Shown: piece after piece, positions 3,948-11,431 of the stretch | How positions within the stretch are numbered: the first letter of the stretch is position 1 | How the letters are laid out: each line of letters begins with the position of its first letter | IMG/VR virus record: IMGVR_UViG_3300028925_003701 | Location: 1-21,797 of that record | Strand: one strand, 5' to 3' | Origin: a virus | Length of the DNA stretch: 21,797 bases | Translations under genes and position numbers: made by a program | Notes under the pieces: model-generated | What the model was told of the DNA's origin: nothing | Database searches by the model: none | Seen by the model: only the letters and a program-made list of their open reading frames with translations

Positions 3948-6349
3948 TGCTCAATAGACAGAAACTACTAGAAGAAGAGATGATAGCCTTAGGAGTCAAG
4001 AGGTATCGTCATGAGAATACTGAGGCTAAGAAGGGTAAGCATGAGTCCACTACTCCTGCGGGTATTCAATTCATTCGTAAAGGTTGCGGTAAGATAGTCA
4101 AGCAATTAGATCAACTCAAGTTAGACTATGCTAAGGGTATACCAGTACAGTGTGAGAAAGAAGTGATGGAGTTAATCACTAACTCTGTGTCTTCTGAGGT
4201 GGTAGCTTTCCTAGCTCTTAAAGCTTGTGTCAATCACTTGTCTACTCCAGTTAAACTAATCAAGGTGGCCCTGGAAGTAGGGTCATTCATAGAAGATGAG
4301 ACAAGGTTCAGAGCCTTTGCTAAAGAAAATGCACCTCTATTTGGTGTAGTAACTAGAGATCTCTCAAAGAGAACTACTAATTACAGGAAACAAAAGAGAG
4401 TACTTGTACACTCAGCTAATAAAGCAGGGATTGAGTGGCATAACTGGTTGACAGCAGATAAGACTAGACTAGGGACACTCTTAGTCAAGATGGTGTGTGA
4501 TGCTACCAAGCTATTTGAGATCAAGAAGCATACCAGTGCTAGTCATAAGAAATTTAAAAAGGTGTACTGGCTAGAAGCTACTGAAGCTTCCCTTAAGTGG
4601 ATAGACAATAAGAATAGTGTGTGTGAGTTGTTGTCTCCTGTTAAGATGCCATGTTTGATCTACCCCAGGAAATGGGAAAGTGTATATGATGGTGGTTACT
4701 ATCAGTATACTAAAATGAATCTTGTTAAATCGTCAGATGCAACATATCTTCAGCAGTTAGATAATACTAATTTGAAGGAGGTGTTCCATGCAACTAATAT
4801 CGTACAAGGGACTGGGTGGAGAATTAACAGTAAGGTCTTTGAGGTTATGGAAGCCTTATATGACAATCAGTCAGTGTGTCAGGTCATCCCAGAGGCAGGA
4901 CAAAGACACATGGAAGAGTCTTACCCTAAGACAGGGACACAGGAAGAGATAATAGAATGGAAAAGAACTGCTACTTTACTTCACAGTGATAATGTCAGAC
5001 GTAAGACCAAGCGTATACAATTCGCTCAACTTATGTGGATGACAAGAAAGTTTAAAGATGAGAAAGCTCTCTATTTCCCTCATACCTTGGACTTTCGTGG
5101 ACGTATGTATGCCAACACAGCCTTCCTCAATCCCCAGGGTGAGGATACCGCAAAAGGCTTGTTGGAATTCTCTACGGGAAAAGCTATGGGTGCTTCAGGA
5201 CTTGCATGGCTCAAGGTACACATCAGCAATTCTTGGGGATTCGATAAAGCATCCTTGGAAGAACGGGTAGAATGGACAGAGAACAATGAGGACATGATCA
5301 TGCGAATAGGCATTGATCCTCTTGGAAGCCGTGAGTGGATGGATGCAGATAAACCTTGGCAATTCCTTAGGTCTTGCTTTGAGTATGTTTGCTGTAACAA
5401 TAATGAGGACTATGTATCTCACTTACCTGTCACGGTAGATGGTAGCTGTAATGGTCTCCAACATTTCTCTGCTATGCTTAGAGATGACATTGGTGGAGCT
5501 GCAACTAATCTTATTAATCATGAGCAACCAGAGGACATCTATGAAATTGTCAGAAGAGAAGCAGAAAACGGAATGGTGCTTGACAATAATCCTGAGTTTC
5601 ATATATGGGGTAGCGGTGGTTGTCTTTCTCGTGCCTTGGTTAAACGCCCAGTAATGACTACTCCGTATGGTGCTACACTATACGGTATGAGAGATCAAAT
5701 ACATGAAGAACTTAAAAAGCAGTTGGACAAAGGAGTGGTATTTCCAGGTATTGATGGTAGTAGTGATATGTGGCCTCATTGTAAATATCTGGCTTTTCAT
5801 ATCTATGAAGCTATTGGAAGAGTTGTTATATCTTCTAGGTTAGGCATGAAGTGGCTACAGGATGTAGCTAAATCCTCTAACAAGTTAAAGAGACCTATAT
5901 ACTGGACACTACCTACAGGGTTTGTAGTTAAACAGAAGTACATTAGGTCAATAGTAAAAGAAATTAAGACTATCATAAATGGACGCATGGCCTCACTCTA
6001 TGCAGGAAGTAGTGATGCTGAGAAGATGCACACATTTAGACAGGTCAATGGTATTGCACCTAACTTTGTTCATAGCTTAGATGCTTGTCACCTTATGAAA
6101 ACTATAGTCAGTGCTAGAGATAATCATGGTATTGAATCTTATGCTGTAGTCCATGACTCTTTTGGTACTCATGCTTGTGACATAGAACAACTAGGTATAG
6201 TGCTCAGAGAAACCTTTGTAGAAATATACAAAGAAGATATACTGAAAAAATTTATGGAAGAGCAGGGGGATCTTGATTTGCCTAGTCTCCCTGAGTATGG
6301 TAAGTTAAATATTGAGGACGTAAAAAATGCAGAATTCTTTTTTAGCTAA
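3947..6349 (+). CDS. T7-like single-subunit DNA-directed RNA polymerase
   Basis: This 800-residue enzyme would transcribe phage middle and late genes from its own promoters. All hallmarks of T7 RNA polymerase are visible: DFRGRMY (from about 382), motif A DGSCNGLQHFSAMLRD with catalytic D498, motif B KRPVMTTPYG with K566 and Y574 (matching T7 K631 and Y639), NFVHSLDACH, and motif C VHDSFG with H736 and D737. The C-terminus ends in FFFS, echoing the aromatic tail of T7. T7's enzyme is 883 residues; the shortening falls mostly in the N-terminal half. I chose ATG 3947 (TAATG overlap, GTGGGGA upstream) over the in-frame ATG 3932, which lacks a site. The specificity-loop region differs from T7, so its promoters should too. 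Confidence 0.96.
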   Translation: MLNRQKLLEEEMIALGVKRYRHENTEAKKGKHESTTPAGIQFIRKGCGKIVKQLDQLKLDYAKGIPVQCEKEVMELITNSVSSEVVAFLALKACVNHLSTPVKLIKVALEVGSFIEDETRFRAFAKENAPLFGVVTRDLSKRTTNYRKQKRVLVHSANKAGIEWHNWLTADKTRLGTLLVKMVCDATKLFEIKKHTSASHKKFKKVYWLEATEASLKWIDNKNSVCELLSPVKMPCLIYPRKWESVYDGGYYQYTKMNLVKSSDATYLQQLDNTNLKEVFHATNIVQGTGWRINSKVFEVMEALYDNQSVCQVIPEAGQRHMEESYPKTGTQEEIIEWKRTATLLHSDNVRRKTKRIQFAQLMWMTRKFKDEKALYFPHTLDFRGRMYANTAFLNPQGEDTAKGLLEFSTGKAMGASGLAWLKVHISNSWGFDKASLEERVEWTENNEDMIMRIGIDPLGSREWMDADKPWQFLRSCFEYVCCNNNEDYVSHLPVTVDGSCNGLQHFSAMLRDDIGGAATNLINHEQPEDIYEIVRREAENGMVLDNNPEFHIWGSGGCLSRALVKRPVMTTPYGATLYGMRDQIHEELKKQLDKGVVFPGIDGSSDMWPHCKYLAFHIYEAIGRVVISSRLGMKWLQDVAKSSNKLKRPIYWTLPTGFVVKQKYIRSIVKEIKTIINGRMASLYAGSSDAEKMHTFRQVNGIAPNFVHSLDACHLMKTIVSARDNHGIESYAVVHDSFGTHACDIEQLGIVLRETFVEIYKEDILKKFMEEQGDLDLPSLPEYGKLNIEDVKNAEFFFS

Positions 6350-6593
6350 TTCAAGTGTAAAGAATGTATCAGCAGGAATGATGGCAGTAGTTGATTCTTT
6401 ACACAACTTTAGTAGGGCAGAAAGACACGCTATTATTCTTAGTGTGTTTAATTGTTTGTATAACAATAAGCTTCAACATAAGTACAGTATCACAGATGTA
6501 ATGATGATGGTTGACACAATGAGAGAAGAGTGCAAACGCACAAAGGTTCCTGAATTTGGGGGAGCAGAACGCTACATCAAAGGAGAATTATAA
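6327..6593 (+). CDS. Hypothetical protein between RNAP and SSB (88 aa)
   Basis: ATG 6327 lies within the last codons of the RNA polymerase gene and the frame ends with TAA at 6591-6593, where its last base is the first base of the SSB ATG (TAATG). The 88-residue product is helical with many Met (SAGMMAVVDSL, DVMMMVDTMREECK) and two cysteines; no membrane segment or known motif is seen. By position it corresponds to the small class II genes between genes 1 and 2.5 of T7, several of which act against host enzymes, but I see no similarity to any of them. Overlaps on both sides support expression. Function unknown. Confidence 0.65.
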   Translation: MQNSFLANSSVKNVSAGMMAVVDSLHNFSRAERHAIILSVFNCLYNNKLQHKYSITDVMMMVDTMREECKRTKVPEFGGAERYIKGEL

Positions 6594-7162
6594 TGGCAAA
6601 GCAGAAGTTTGATACCCATGTATCACCAGCAGGAATTGCGGTATACCCTTGGTTGAACAAAGCAGACACTAAGTTTGATGCTGATGGTGTATTCTCAGTT
6701 AAACTTATCTTTGACAAAGCAGCTACTAAAAAGATTAGTGACATTGTTAAACCCCTGATGAATGGTGGTGCTAACAATCCTATCAAACCTGAGTTAGATG
6801 ATCAGGGTGAAAAGACAGGTCAGTATGTTGCTAACTTTAAGATGAAAGCTCATGTTAAAACTAAAGGTGGCGATGAGTGGGATCAAAAGCCTATCCTGGT
6901 TGACTCTGATGGTAACAGAATGATTGCTGCCATAGGTGGTGGTAGTAAACTCCAAGTACAGTACGAAGCTATCCCTTATGATGCTATGGGTGGTGGTGTT
7001 AGTTTGAGAATGAAGAAGGTAAGAGTCCTTGACCTTGTAGAGTACGAGTCTAAATCTGATAGTACTAACTGGGGTGAAGAAAAGGGTAGCTATGTAGCAC
7101 CTAAAGATGACTTTAAAGTTGCAGAGGAAGCAGTAGATGACGATGAAGAAGAAGATTTCTAA
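6593..7162 (+). CDS. Single-stranded DNA-binding protein (T7 gp2.5-like)
   Basis: This 189-residue protein fits the phage SSB family related to T7 gp2.5, with an OB-fold core covering roughly residues 1-150. Seen are the conserved opening (THVSPAGIAVYPWLNKAD), the SVKLIFDKA strand, the KMKAHVKTK strand and the GGGVSLRMKKVRVLDLV stretch. The tail is strongly acidic and ends in Phe (DDDEEEDF), the feature through which gp2.5 contacts DNA polymerase and helicase. It would coat single-stranded DNA and promote annealing in replication and recombination. AAAGGAG precedes the ATG. The acidic tail's codons overlap the start of the endonuclease I gene, as both are GAA/GAT-rich there. Confidence 0.92.
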   Translation: MAKQKFDTHVSPAGIAVYPWLNKADTKFDADGVFSVKLIFDKAATKKISDIVKPLMNGGANNPIKPELDDQGEKTGQYVANFKMKAHVKTKGGDEWDQKPILVDSDGNRMIAAIGGGSKLQVQYEAIPYDAMGGGVSLRMKKVRVLDLVEYESKSDSTNWGEEKGSYVAPKDDFKVAEEAVDDDEEEDF

Positions 7163-7568
7163 GAGCCAGATGAAGAGGGGTATGATAGAAGGGTATCGTT
7201 CAGGTCTTGAGTGTTCAGTAGGAGCACAACTTAACTCTGCCAAAGTTAGGTGGGAGTATGAGTCTGAACGTATCCCTTTTACTCCTAAGAAGAGAACTTA
7301 TACACCTGATTTTATTATCAAAGGTCAGGCAGTAAAGATATATATAGAAACGAAGGGTAGGTTCCTTGGATCAGACAGGTCTAAACACCTTCTGGTCAAG
7401 GAACAACACCCTGAGTTAGATATAAGATTTGTCTTCACTAACCCAGATCAAAAACTATACAAGGGAGCAAAGACGACTTATGGAGACTGGTGTACAAAGC
7501 ATGGATTTAGCTTTTCCAAAGGAAGCGTACCGGACAGTTGGATCAGAGAGTGTCTGCCTAAGGCATGA
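7137..7568 (+). CDS. Endonuclease I, Holliday-junction resolvase (T7 gp3-like)
   Basis: This 143-residue nuclease matches T7 endonuclease I along its length. Catalytic residues align: E25 (RSGLE), E40, D58 (YTPDF), E71 and K73 (IETKG), corresponding to T7 E20, E35, D55, E65 and K67. KHLLVKEQHPELDIRFVF and LYKGAKTTYGDWC are close to the T7 sequence. It resolves branched DNA before packaging and helps break host DNA to recycle nucleotides. ATG 7137 has GAGGAAG six bases upstream, inside the SSB acidic tail; ATG 7143 is a weaker alternative. The 3' end overlaps the start of primase-helicase, and no T7 gene 3.5 (lysozyme) homologue stands between them. Confidence 0.95.
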   Translation: MTMKKKISKSQMKRGMIEGYRSGLECSVGAQLNSAKVRWEYESERIPFTPKKRTYTPDFIIKGQAVKIYIETKGRFLGSDRSKHLLVKEQHPELDIRFVFTNPDQKLYKGAKTTYGDWCTKHGFSFSKGSVPDSWIRECLPKA

Positions 7569-9156
7569 ACCTTGTCCGTCCTGTGGATCTAAAGATAACT
7601 TAGCGAGGTATGATGATGGACACGCATTCTGTTTTAGTATTGACTGTGATCATTATGAGCATAGCAATAGTGGCTCTACTGTCATTCTTAGAAACAAGTC
7701 AGCAAAGAATAAGGGGTCTTTCACTCCAGTTGGAGGAGAATTCAAAGAAATATCAAAGAGAAAAATATCGGAATCTACGTGCAGGAAGTATGGGTACAAG
7801 ATAGGAAAGTATGAAGGTAAGTTAGCTCATCTAGCATCCTTTGTAAAAGACGGCATAGTAGTAGGACAGAAGATTAGATTTAAGGATAAAGAGTTTCGTA
7901 CCATAGGTGACTGTTCTGGCCTATGGGGTAAGCACTTGTGGAATGATGGTAAGAAGATATGTATAACTACAGGAGAATTAGATGCACTTAGTATTGCAGA
8001 AGCTCAGAACTGTAAGTGGCCTGTGGTCTCTATTCCTAATGGTGATCAATCAGCTAAGAAGACTGTGGCTAAGAACCTTGAGTGGTTGTTGGGGTTTGAT
8101 GAGACCATACTTATGTTTGACATGGATCAGTCAGGTCAGAAAGCAGCTGTACAAGTGGCAGAACTATTTCCACCAGGAAGATGTAAAATCGCTAGATTGG
8201 GAAAGAAGGACGCGAGTGAGTTACTATGTGAAGAAGGAAGTTCTGAAGTAGTTGATGCAATCTGGAGAGCTAGAGTGTATAGACCAGATGGTATCATTGC
8301 TGGTTCTGATACATGGGACTTAGTTAATTGTCCTATGACTGCTAGTGATCATGACTATCCTTGGAAGGGACTTAATGCTAAAACTTTAGGAGCACGAAGA
8401 GGTGAAATTGTTACATTCTGTGCAGGGACTGGTGCAGGTAAATCTACAGCTGTTAAAGAAATCGCTGCTTATTTTCTCTCTCAAGGTGAGACTGTGGGCT
8501 ATATTGCACTGGAAGAATCTGTTAGACAAGCTGCCATAGACTTCATGTCTATTGAAGCTAACATGATGCTACATTTAGAAAAGGATTTGGATGAAGAATT
8601 TAAGAGACATATATGGGAGAAGGTATTTGCAGATAACAGATTATACCTGTATGATCATTGGGGTAGTGTAGATGTTGATGTTCTTGTTAGTCGCATTCGT
8701 TATCTCGTTCACTCCTGTGATGTTTCTTGGTTTGTGCTTGATCATCTCAGTATTATGGTCAGTGGAATTGAAGGTGGAGATGAAAGACGGTTGATAGACA
8801 ACATAATGACGCAGCTTAGGTCATTAGTTGAAGAGCTTAATATCGGTATGTTCATTGTCTCTCATCTAAAGAGACCACAACAAGGAAAGGGGCATGAAGA
8901 TGGCAAACAAGTCAATCTCTCAGATCTTAGAGGGTCAGGAAGCATTGCTCAACTCAGTGATTTCGTCATTGGACTTGAACGAGACCAGCAGCAGGACGGT
9001 GAGACCTCTATTAGAGTACTTAAGGCAAGATATAAGGGTTCATCTACAGGACTTGCAGGAAGTCTATTCTATGACACAACTACAGGAAGACTCAAAGAGT
9101 GTGGAAGTACAACGTCTGAAGGACATAATGTTGGACATGAATCACCGCCTTTCTGA
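7480..9156 (+). CDS. Bifunctional primase-helicase (T7 gp4-like)
   Basis: The enzyme unwinds the fork and makes RNA primers. The N-terminus has a zinc ribbon (CPSCG at 32-35, then FC-x4-C), followed by a TOPRIM primase (TTGELDALS and LMFDMDQSG). The C-terminal RecA-like helicase has Walker A GAGKST (K321), Walker B VLDHLS, and DLRGSGSIAQLSD, as in T7 gp4. From ATG 7480 it is 558 residues (T7 gp4A 566). The start is uncertain: 7480 has AAGGGAG twelve bases upstream, ATG 7501 gives 551 residues without a site, and a TTG at 7429 would add a tail with no family match. It overlaps endonuclease I. An ORF in the +1 frame overlaps its final 257 bases. Confidence 0.94.
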   Translation: METGVQSMDLAFPKEAYRTVGSESVCLRHEPCPSCGSKDNLARYDDGHAFCFSIDCDHYEHSNSGSTVILRNKSAKNKGSFTPVGGEFKEISKRKISESTCRKYGYKIGKYEGKLAHLASFVKDGIVVGQKIRFKDKEFRTIGDCSGLWGKHLWNDGKKICITTGELDALSIAEAQNCKWPVVSIPNGDQSAKKTVAKNLEWLLGFDETILMFDMDQSGQKAAVQVAELFPPGRCKIARLGKKDASELLCEEGSSEVVDAIWRARVYRPDGIIAGSDTWDLVNCPMTASDHDYPWKGLNAKTLGARRGEIVTFCAGTGAGKSTAVKEIAAYFLSQGETVGYIALEESVRQAAIDFMSIEANMMLHLEKDLDEEFKRHIWEKVFADNRLYLYDHWGSVDVDVLVSRIRYLVHSCDVSWFVLDHLSIMVSGIEGGDERRLIDNIMTQLRSLVEELNIGMFIVSHLKRPQQGKGHEDGKQVNLSDLRGSGSIAQLSDFVIGLERDQQQDGETSIRVLKARYKGSSTGLAGSLFYDTTTGRLKECGSTTSEGHNVGHESPPF

Positions 9157-9208
9157 ACTAGAAGAACAAGTGTACCCTAAAAGAAGTATATTTCAGGAGA
9201 GACCATGA
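8900..9208 (+). CDS. Possible overlapping small helical protein (102 aa)
   Basis: In the +1 frame within the end of primase-helicase, ATG 8900 has AAAGGGG (8886-8892) seven bases upstream and opens 102 codons. It runs 52 bases past the primase stop and ends in a TGA that overlaps the DNA polymerase ATG (ATGA, 9205-9208). The product is charged and heptad-rich (EVQRLKDIMLDMNHRLSELE), a likely coiled coil, with no Cys or membrane span. The ribosome site and stop-start coupling argue for it. Against it, this stretch has unusual codon usage that also opens spurious frames elsewhere. A shorter version from ATG 9128 (26 aa, GAAGGA upstream) is possible. No family known. Confidence 0.4.
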   Translation: MANKSISQILEGQEALLNSVISSLDLNETSSRTVRPLLEYLRQDIRVHLQDLQEVYSMTQLQEDSKSVEVQRLKDIMLDMNHRLSELEEQVYPKRSIFQERP

Positions 9209-11010
9209 GCTTAGACTTAATAGTAGATTTAGAGACAGATGGACTACTTCCTACTGTTACTAAGATACATTGTATTGGTATGTCTGTAGTTGAAGCTGAA
9301 GCAGGACAAGTCTTTGCTAATCAGGAGCCTTATGATTGTCTTGAAGATGCACTAGAGATTATGAGTTCTGCTAAGTCTATTACTGGACATAATCTTATTG
9401 GTTATGATCTGCCTGTATTAAAGAAGATCTTAGGGTGGACACCTAGCAAGCACACAGAGATCATTGATACACTGGTGGTCTCCAGGCTCTGTCATACTAA
9501 CCTCTATGAAGTAGATGCTAAGGAACATAGTATTGACAACAAGCTTTATGGTTCTCATAGTTTGAAAGCTTGGGGTCAGAGAATGGGTGTCCTTAAGCAG
9601 ACTCTAGGTACAGGATCAGACGATGTGTGGAGTAAGTTTACTCCTGCTATGGCTGACTACTGTGTACAGGATGTGAGTGTTACAGCTCATCTTAAGTATC
9701 ACTTTGAGGTACTAGAGTATTCTGAAGATGCCTTAGACTTAGAGCATAAGTTTGCACAGATCATTCAAAGACAGGTAGAGCATGGCTATGCGTTTGATGT
9801 AGTCAAAGGTAAAGAACTATATGTAGGACTACTCAAACGTCAAGAAGAGTTAGGATCAGCTCTTAGAGCAAGCTATGGTAGTTGGTTCGTTGATGAAGGT
9901 GAAGTAACTCCTAAAGTTAGCAGTAAGAAAAGAGGTACGAGTAAAGGAGCTGTGTATAATAAGATCAAACAAGTAGAGTTCAATCCCAATTCCAGGGATC
10001 ACATCTCTAGGTGTTTGAAGAAGCAAGGGTGGCAACCTACAGAGTTTACAGCTGGAGGTAAGCCTAAGATAGACGAGTCAGTATTGAGTAAGCTACTGCT
10101 GCCTAACTGTCAAGAACTTAAAGAGCACTTCTTAATATCTAAACGTATCTCACAATTAGCGGAAGGAAACCATGCTTGGCTTAAATTGGAACGTGGAGGG
10201 CGTATCTATGGATCAGTTAATACAAATGGGGCCGTCACTGGTCGTTGTACTCATAGCAACCCTAATGTCGCACAAGTCCCAGCATCCTACAGTCCGTATG
10301 GCATTGAGTGTCGTAGTTTGTTTAGAGCTAGTACGAATCATGTATTGGTTGGTTGTGATGCTGATGGTCTTGAACTTAGAGCACTAGCAGGATACCTTAA
10401 AAAATATGATGGAGGAAGATATGCAGAAGCTGCGGTCTCAGGACAAAAGAGTGACGGAAGTGATATCCATTCTATTAACCAAGGAATTCTTGGCATCGCC
10501 TCACGAGATGTTGCAAAAACATTCTTCTACGCATTTATTTACGGAGCTGGAGACGCAAAGCTTGGAACAATTCTTGGAGGAGGTATTGGAAAGGGCAGAG
10601 GTGCAAGGAAAAAGTTTCTTGAAGGAGTTGAAGGACTCCTTGATCTTACTACAAGAGTTAAGCAAATCTATAGAAGAAGAGGGCATCTCATTGGTCTTGA
10701 CGGAAGAAGGCTTCATATTCGTTCGGAGCACTCAGCATTAAACACTTTGCTACAGAGTGCAGGTGCTATACTTATGAAGAAAGCTTTAATACTGCTAGAT
10801 GACCGTCTGAAAAAACACTACAACCAAAGTGACTATGAGTTTGTAGCAAATATTCACGATGAGTTTCAAATAGAGGTTAAAGAAAAATATGCACAAGAAA
10901 TCGCATCCCATGCAGCTGAATCTATTTCTAGAGCAGGAGAGTACTTTGAATTTGGCTGCCCACTTTCCGCAACTAGCCACATTGGAAAAACTTGGGCTGA
11001 CACACATTAA
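9205..11010 (+). CDS. Family A DNA polymerase with 3'-5' exonuclease (T7 gp5-like)
   Basis: This 601-residue replicative polymerase has an N-terminal proofreading domain (D8 and E10 in DLETDGLL, then TGHNLIGYDLP and YCVQDVS) and a Pol I-type polymerase domain: motif A CDADGLELR with D385, motif B RDVAKTFFYAFIYGAG with K438 and Y442, and motif C HDEFQIEV with D552. Tyr at 442 corresponds to T7 Y526 (E. coli F762), common in virulent phages. It is shorter than T7 gp5 (704). Only about 28 residues separate YGSWF from VEFNPNSRDHI, where T7 holds its thioredoxin-binding segment, so thioredoxin is probably not its clamp. CAGGAGAG precedes the ATG. Its 3' end is followed by an inserted HNH gene. Confidence 0.96.
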   Translation: MSLDLIVDLETDGLLPTVTKIHCIGMSVVEAEAGQVFANQEPYDCLEDALEIMSSAKSITGHNLIGYDLPVLKKILGWTPSKHTEIIDTLVVSRLCHTNLYEVDAKEHSIDNKLYGSHSLKAWGQRMGVLKQTLGTGSDDVWSKFTPAMADYCVQDVSVTAHLKYHFEVLEYSEDALDLEHKFAQIIQRQVEHGYAFDVVKGKELYVGLLKRQEELGSALRASYGSWFVDEGEVTPKVSSKKRGTSKGAVYNKIKQVEFNPNSRDHISRCLKKQGWQPTEFTAGGKPKIDESVLSKLLLPNCQELKEHFLISKRISQLAEGNHAWLKLERGGRIYGSVNTNGAVTGRCTHSNPNVAQVPASYSPYGIECRSLFRASTNHVLVGCDADGLELRALAGYLKKYDGGRYAEAAVSGQKSDGSDIHSINQGILGIASRDVAKTFFYAFIYGAGDAKLGTILGGGIGKGRGARKKFLEGVEGLLDLTTRVKQIYRRRGHLIGLDGRRLHIRSEHSALNTLLQSAGAILMKKALILLDDRLKKHYNQSDYEFVANIHDEFQIEVKEKYAQEIASHAAESISRAGEYFEFGCPLSATSHIGKTWADTH

Positions 11011-11035
11011 AACTCTAGAAGACTTAGTAGTTTTT

Positions 11036-11431
11036 ATGAAGCAAATGAACACAGTAATCCAGCAAAGTAATCCTTATCAGTCATCTGATAGAAGTGATCT
11101 GGGGCCGTATTCAAAATATCATCATAAAGTTAGAACTAGTTTTTTGGCTTGGTTATTTAATTTTACTTGTCAAGAGTGTGGATTAACTAATAACGAAAGA
11201 ACTTTCTGTTTCCACCATGTAATACCAGAGGATAAAAAATTTAATATTACACGACAAGCAGGGCATAAGGATAAATTATCGTTGTTTAAAGAATTATTAA
11301 AATGTGTTTATTTGTGTGAAAATTGTCATGCTCAAACACACGCTGATATGGGAGACTTAGATGAAGACTTCAAGGCTATTAATAGACGGAGACATACTTA
11401 CATACAGAACTTGTTGGGCTGTACAGAATGA
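11036..11431 (+). CDS. HNH homing-type endonuclease
   Basis: The 131-residue product has a zinc-bound HNH core: C45-x2-C48 (CQECG), catalytic-type H60-H61 (FHHVIP), KCVYLC at 90-94 and CENCHAQTH with C94, C97 and H98. Such free-standing nucleases cut DNA and spread their own gene, usually beside conserved phage genes. It sits between DNA polymerase and exonuclease, is more AT-rich than either (about 25-33 percent GC in the lines I counted), and has no clear ribosome site, all signs of recent arrival. Its frame is open upstream to ATG 10889 inside the polymerase, but family-like sequence begins only after about 11036; ATG 11045 is an alternative. The last 71 bases overlap the exonuclease start. 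Confidence 0.82.
   Translation: MKQMNTVIQQSNPYQSSDRSDLGPYSKYHHKVRTSFLAWLFNFTCQECGLTNNERTFCFHHVIPEDKKFNITRQAGHKDKLSLFKELLKCVYLCENCHAQTHADMGDLDEDFKAINRRRHTYIQNLLGCTE

Noticed and set aside
6794-7243. 149-codon minus-strand ORF opposite SSB and endonuclease I
   Set aside because: It crosses two well-identified plus-strand genes, has no ribosome site, and its sequence looks like the complement of coding DNA. No other minus-strand gene exists in the window.
10406-10741. 111-codon ORF in another frame inside DNA polymerase, with GGAGGA before an in-frame ATG at 10421
   Set aside because: It lies wholly within conserved polymerase motifs, and the GGAGGA is needed there for two Gly codons. The GGA/GAA-rich codon patch explains the absence of stops, and no neighbour is coupled to it.
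10889-11035. N-terminal extension of the HNH protein into the DNA polymerase gene
   Set aside because: Most of it is the out-of-frame reading of the polymerase C-terminus, with no HNH-family character and no well-spaced ribosome site.
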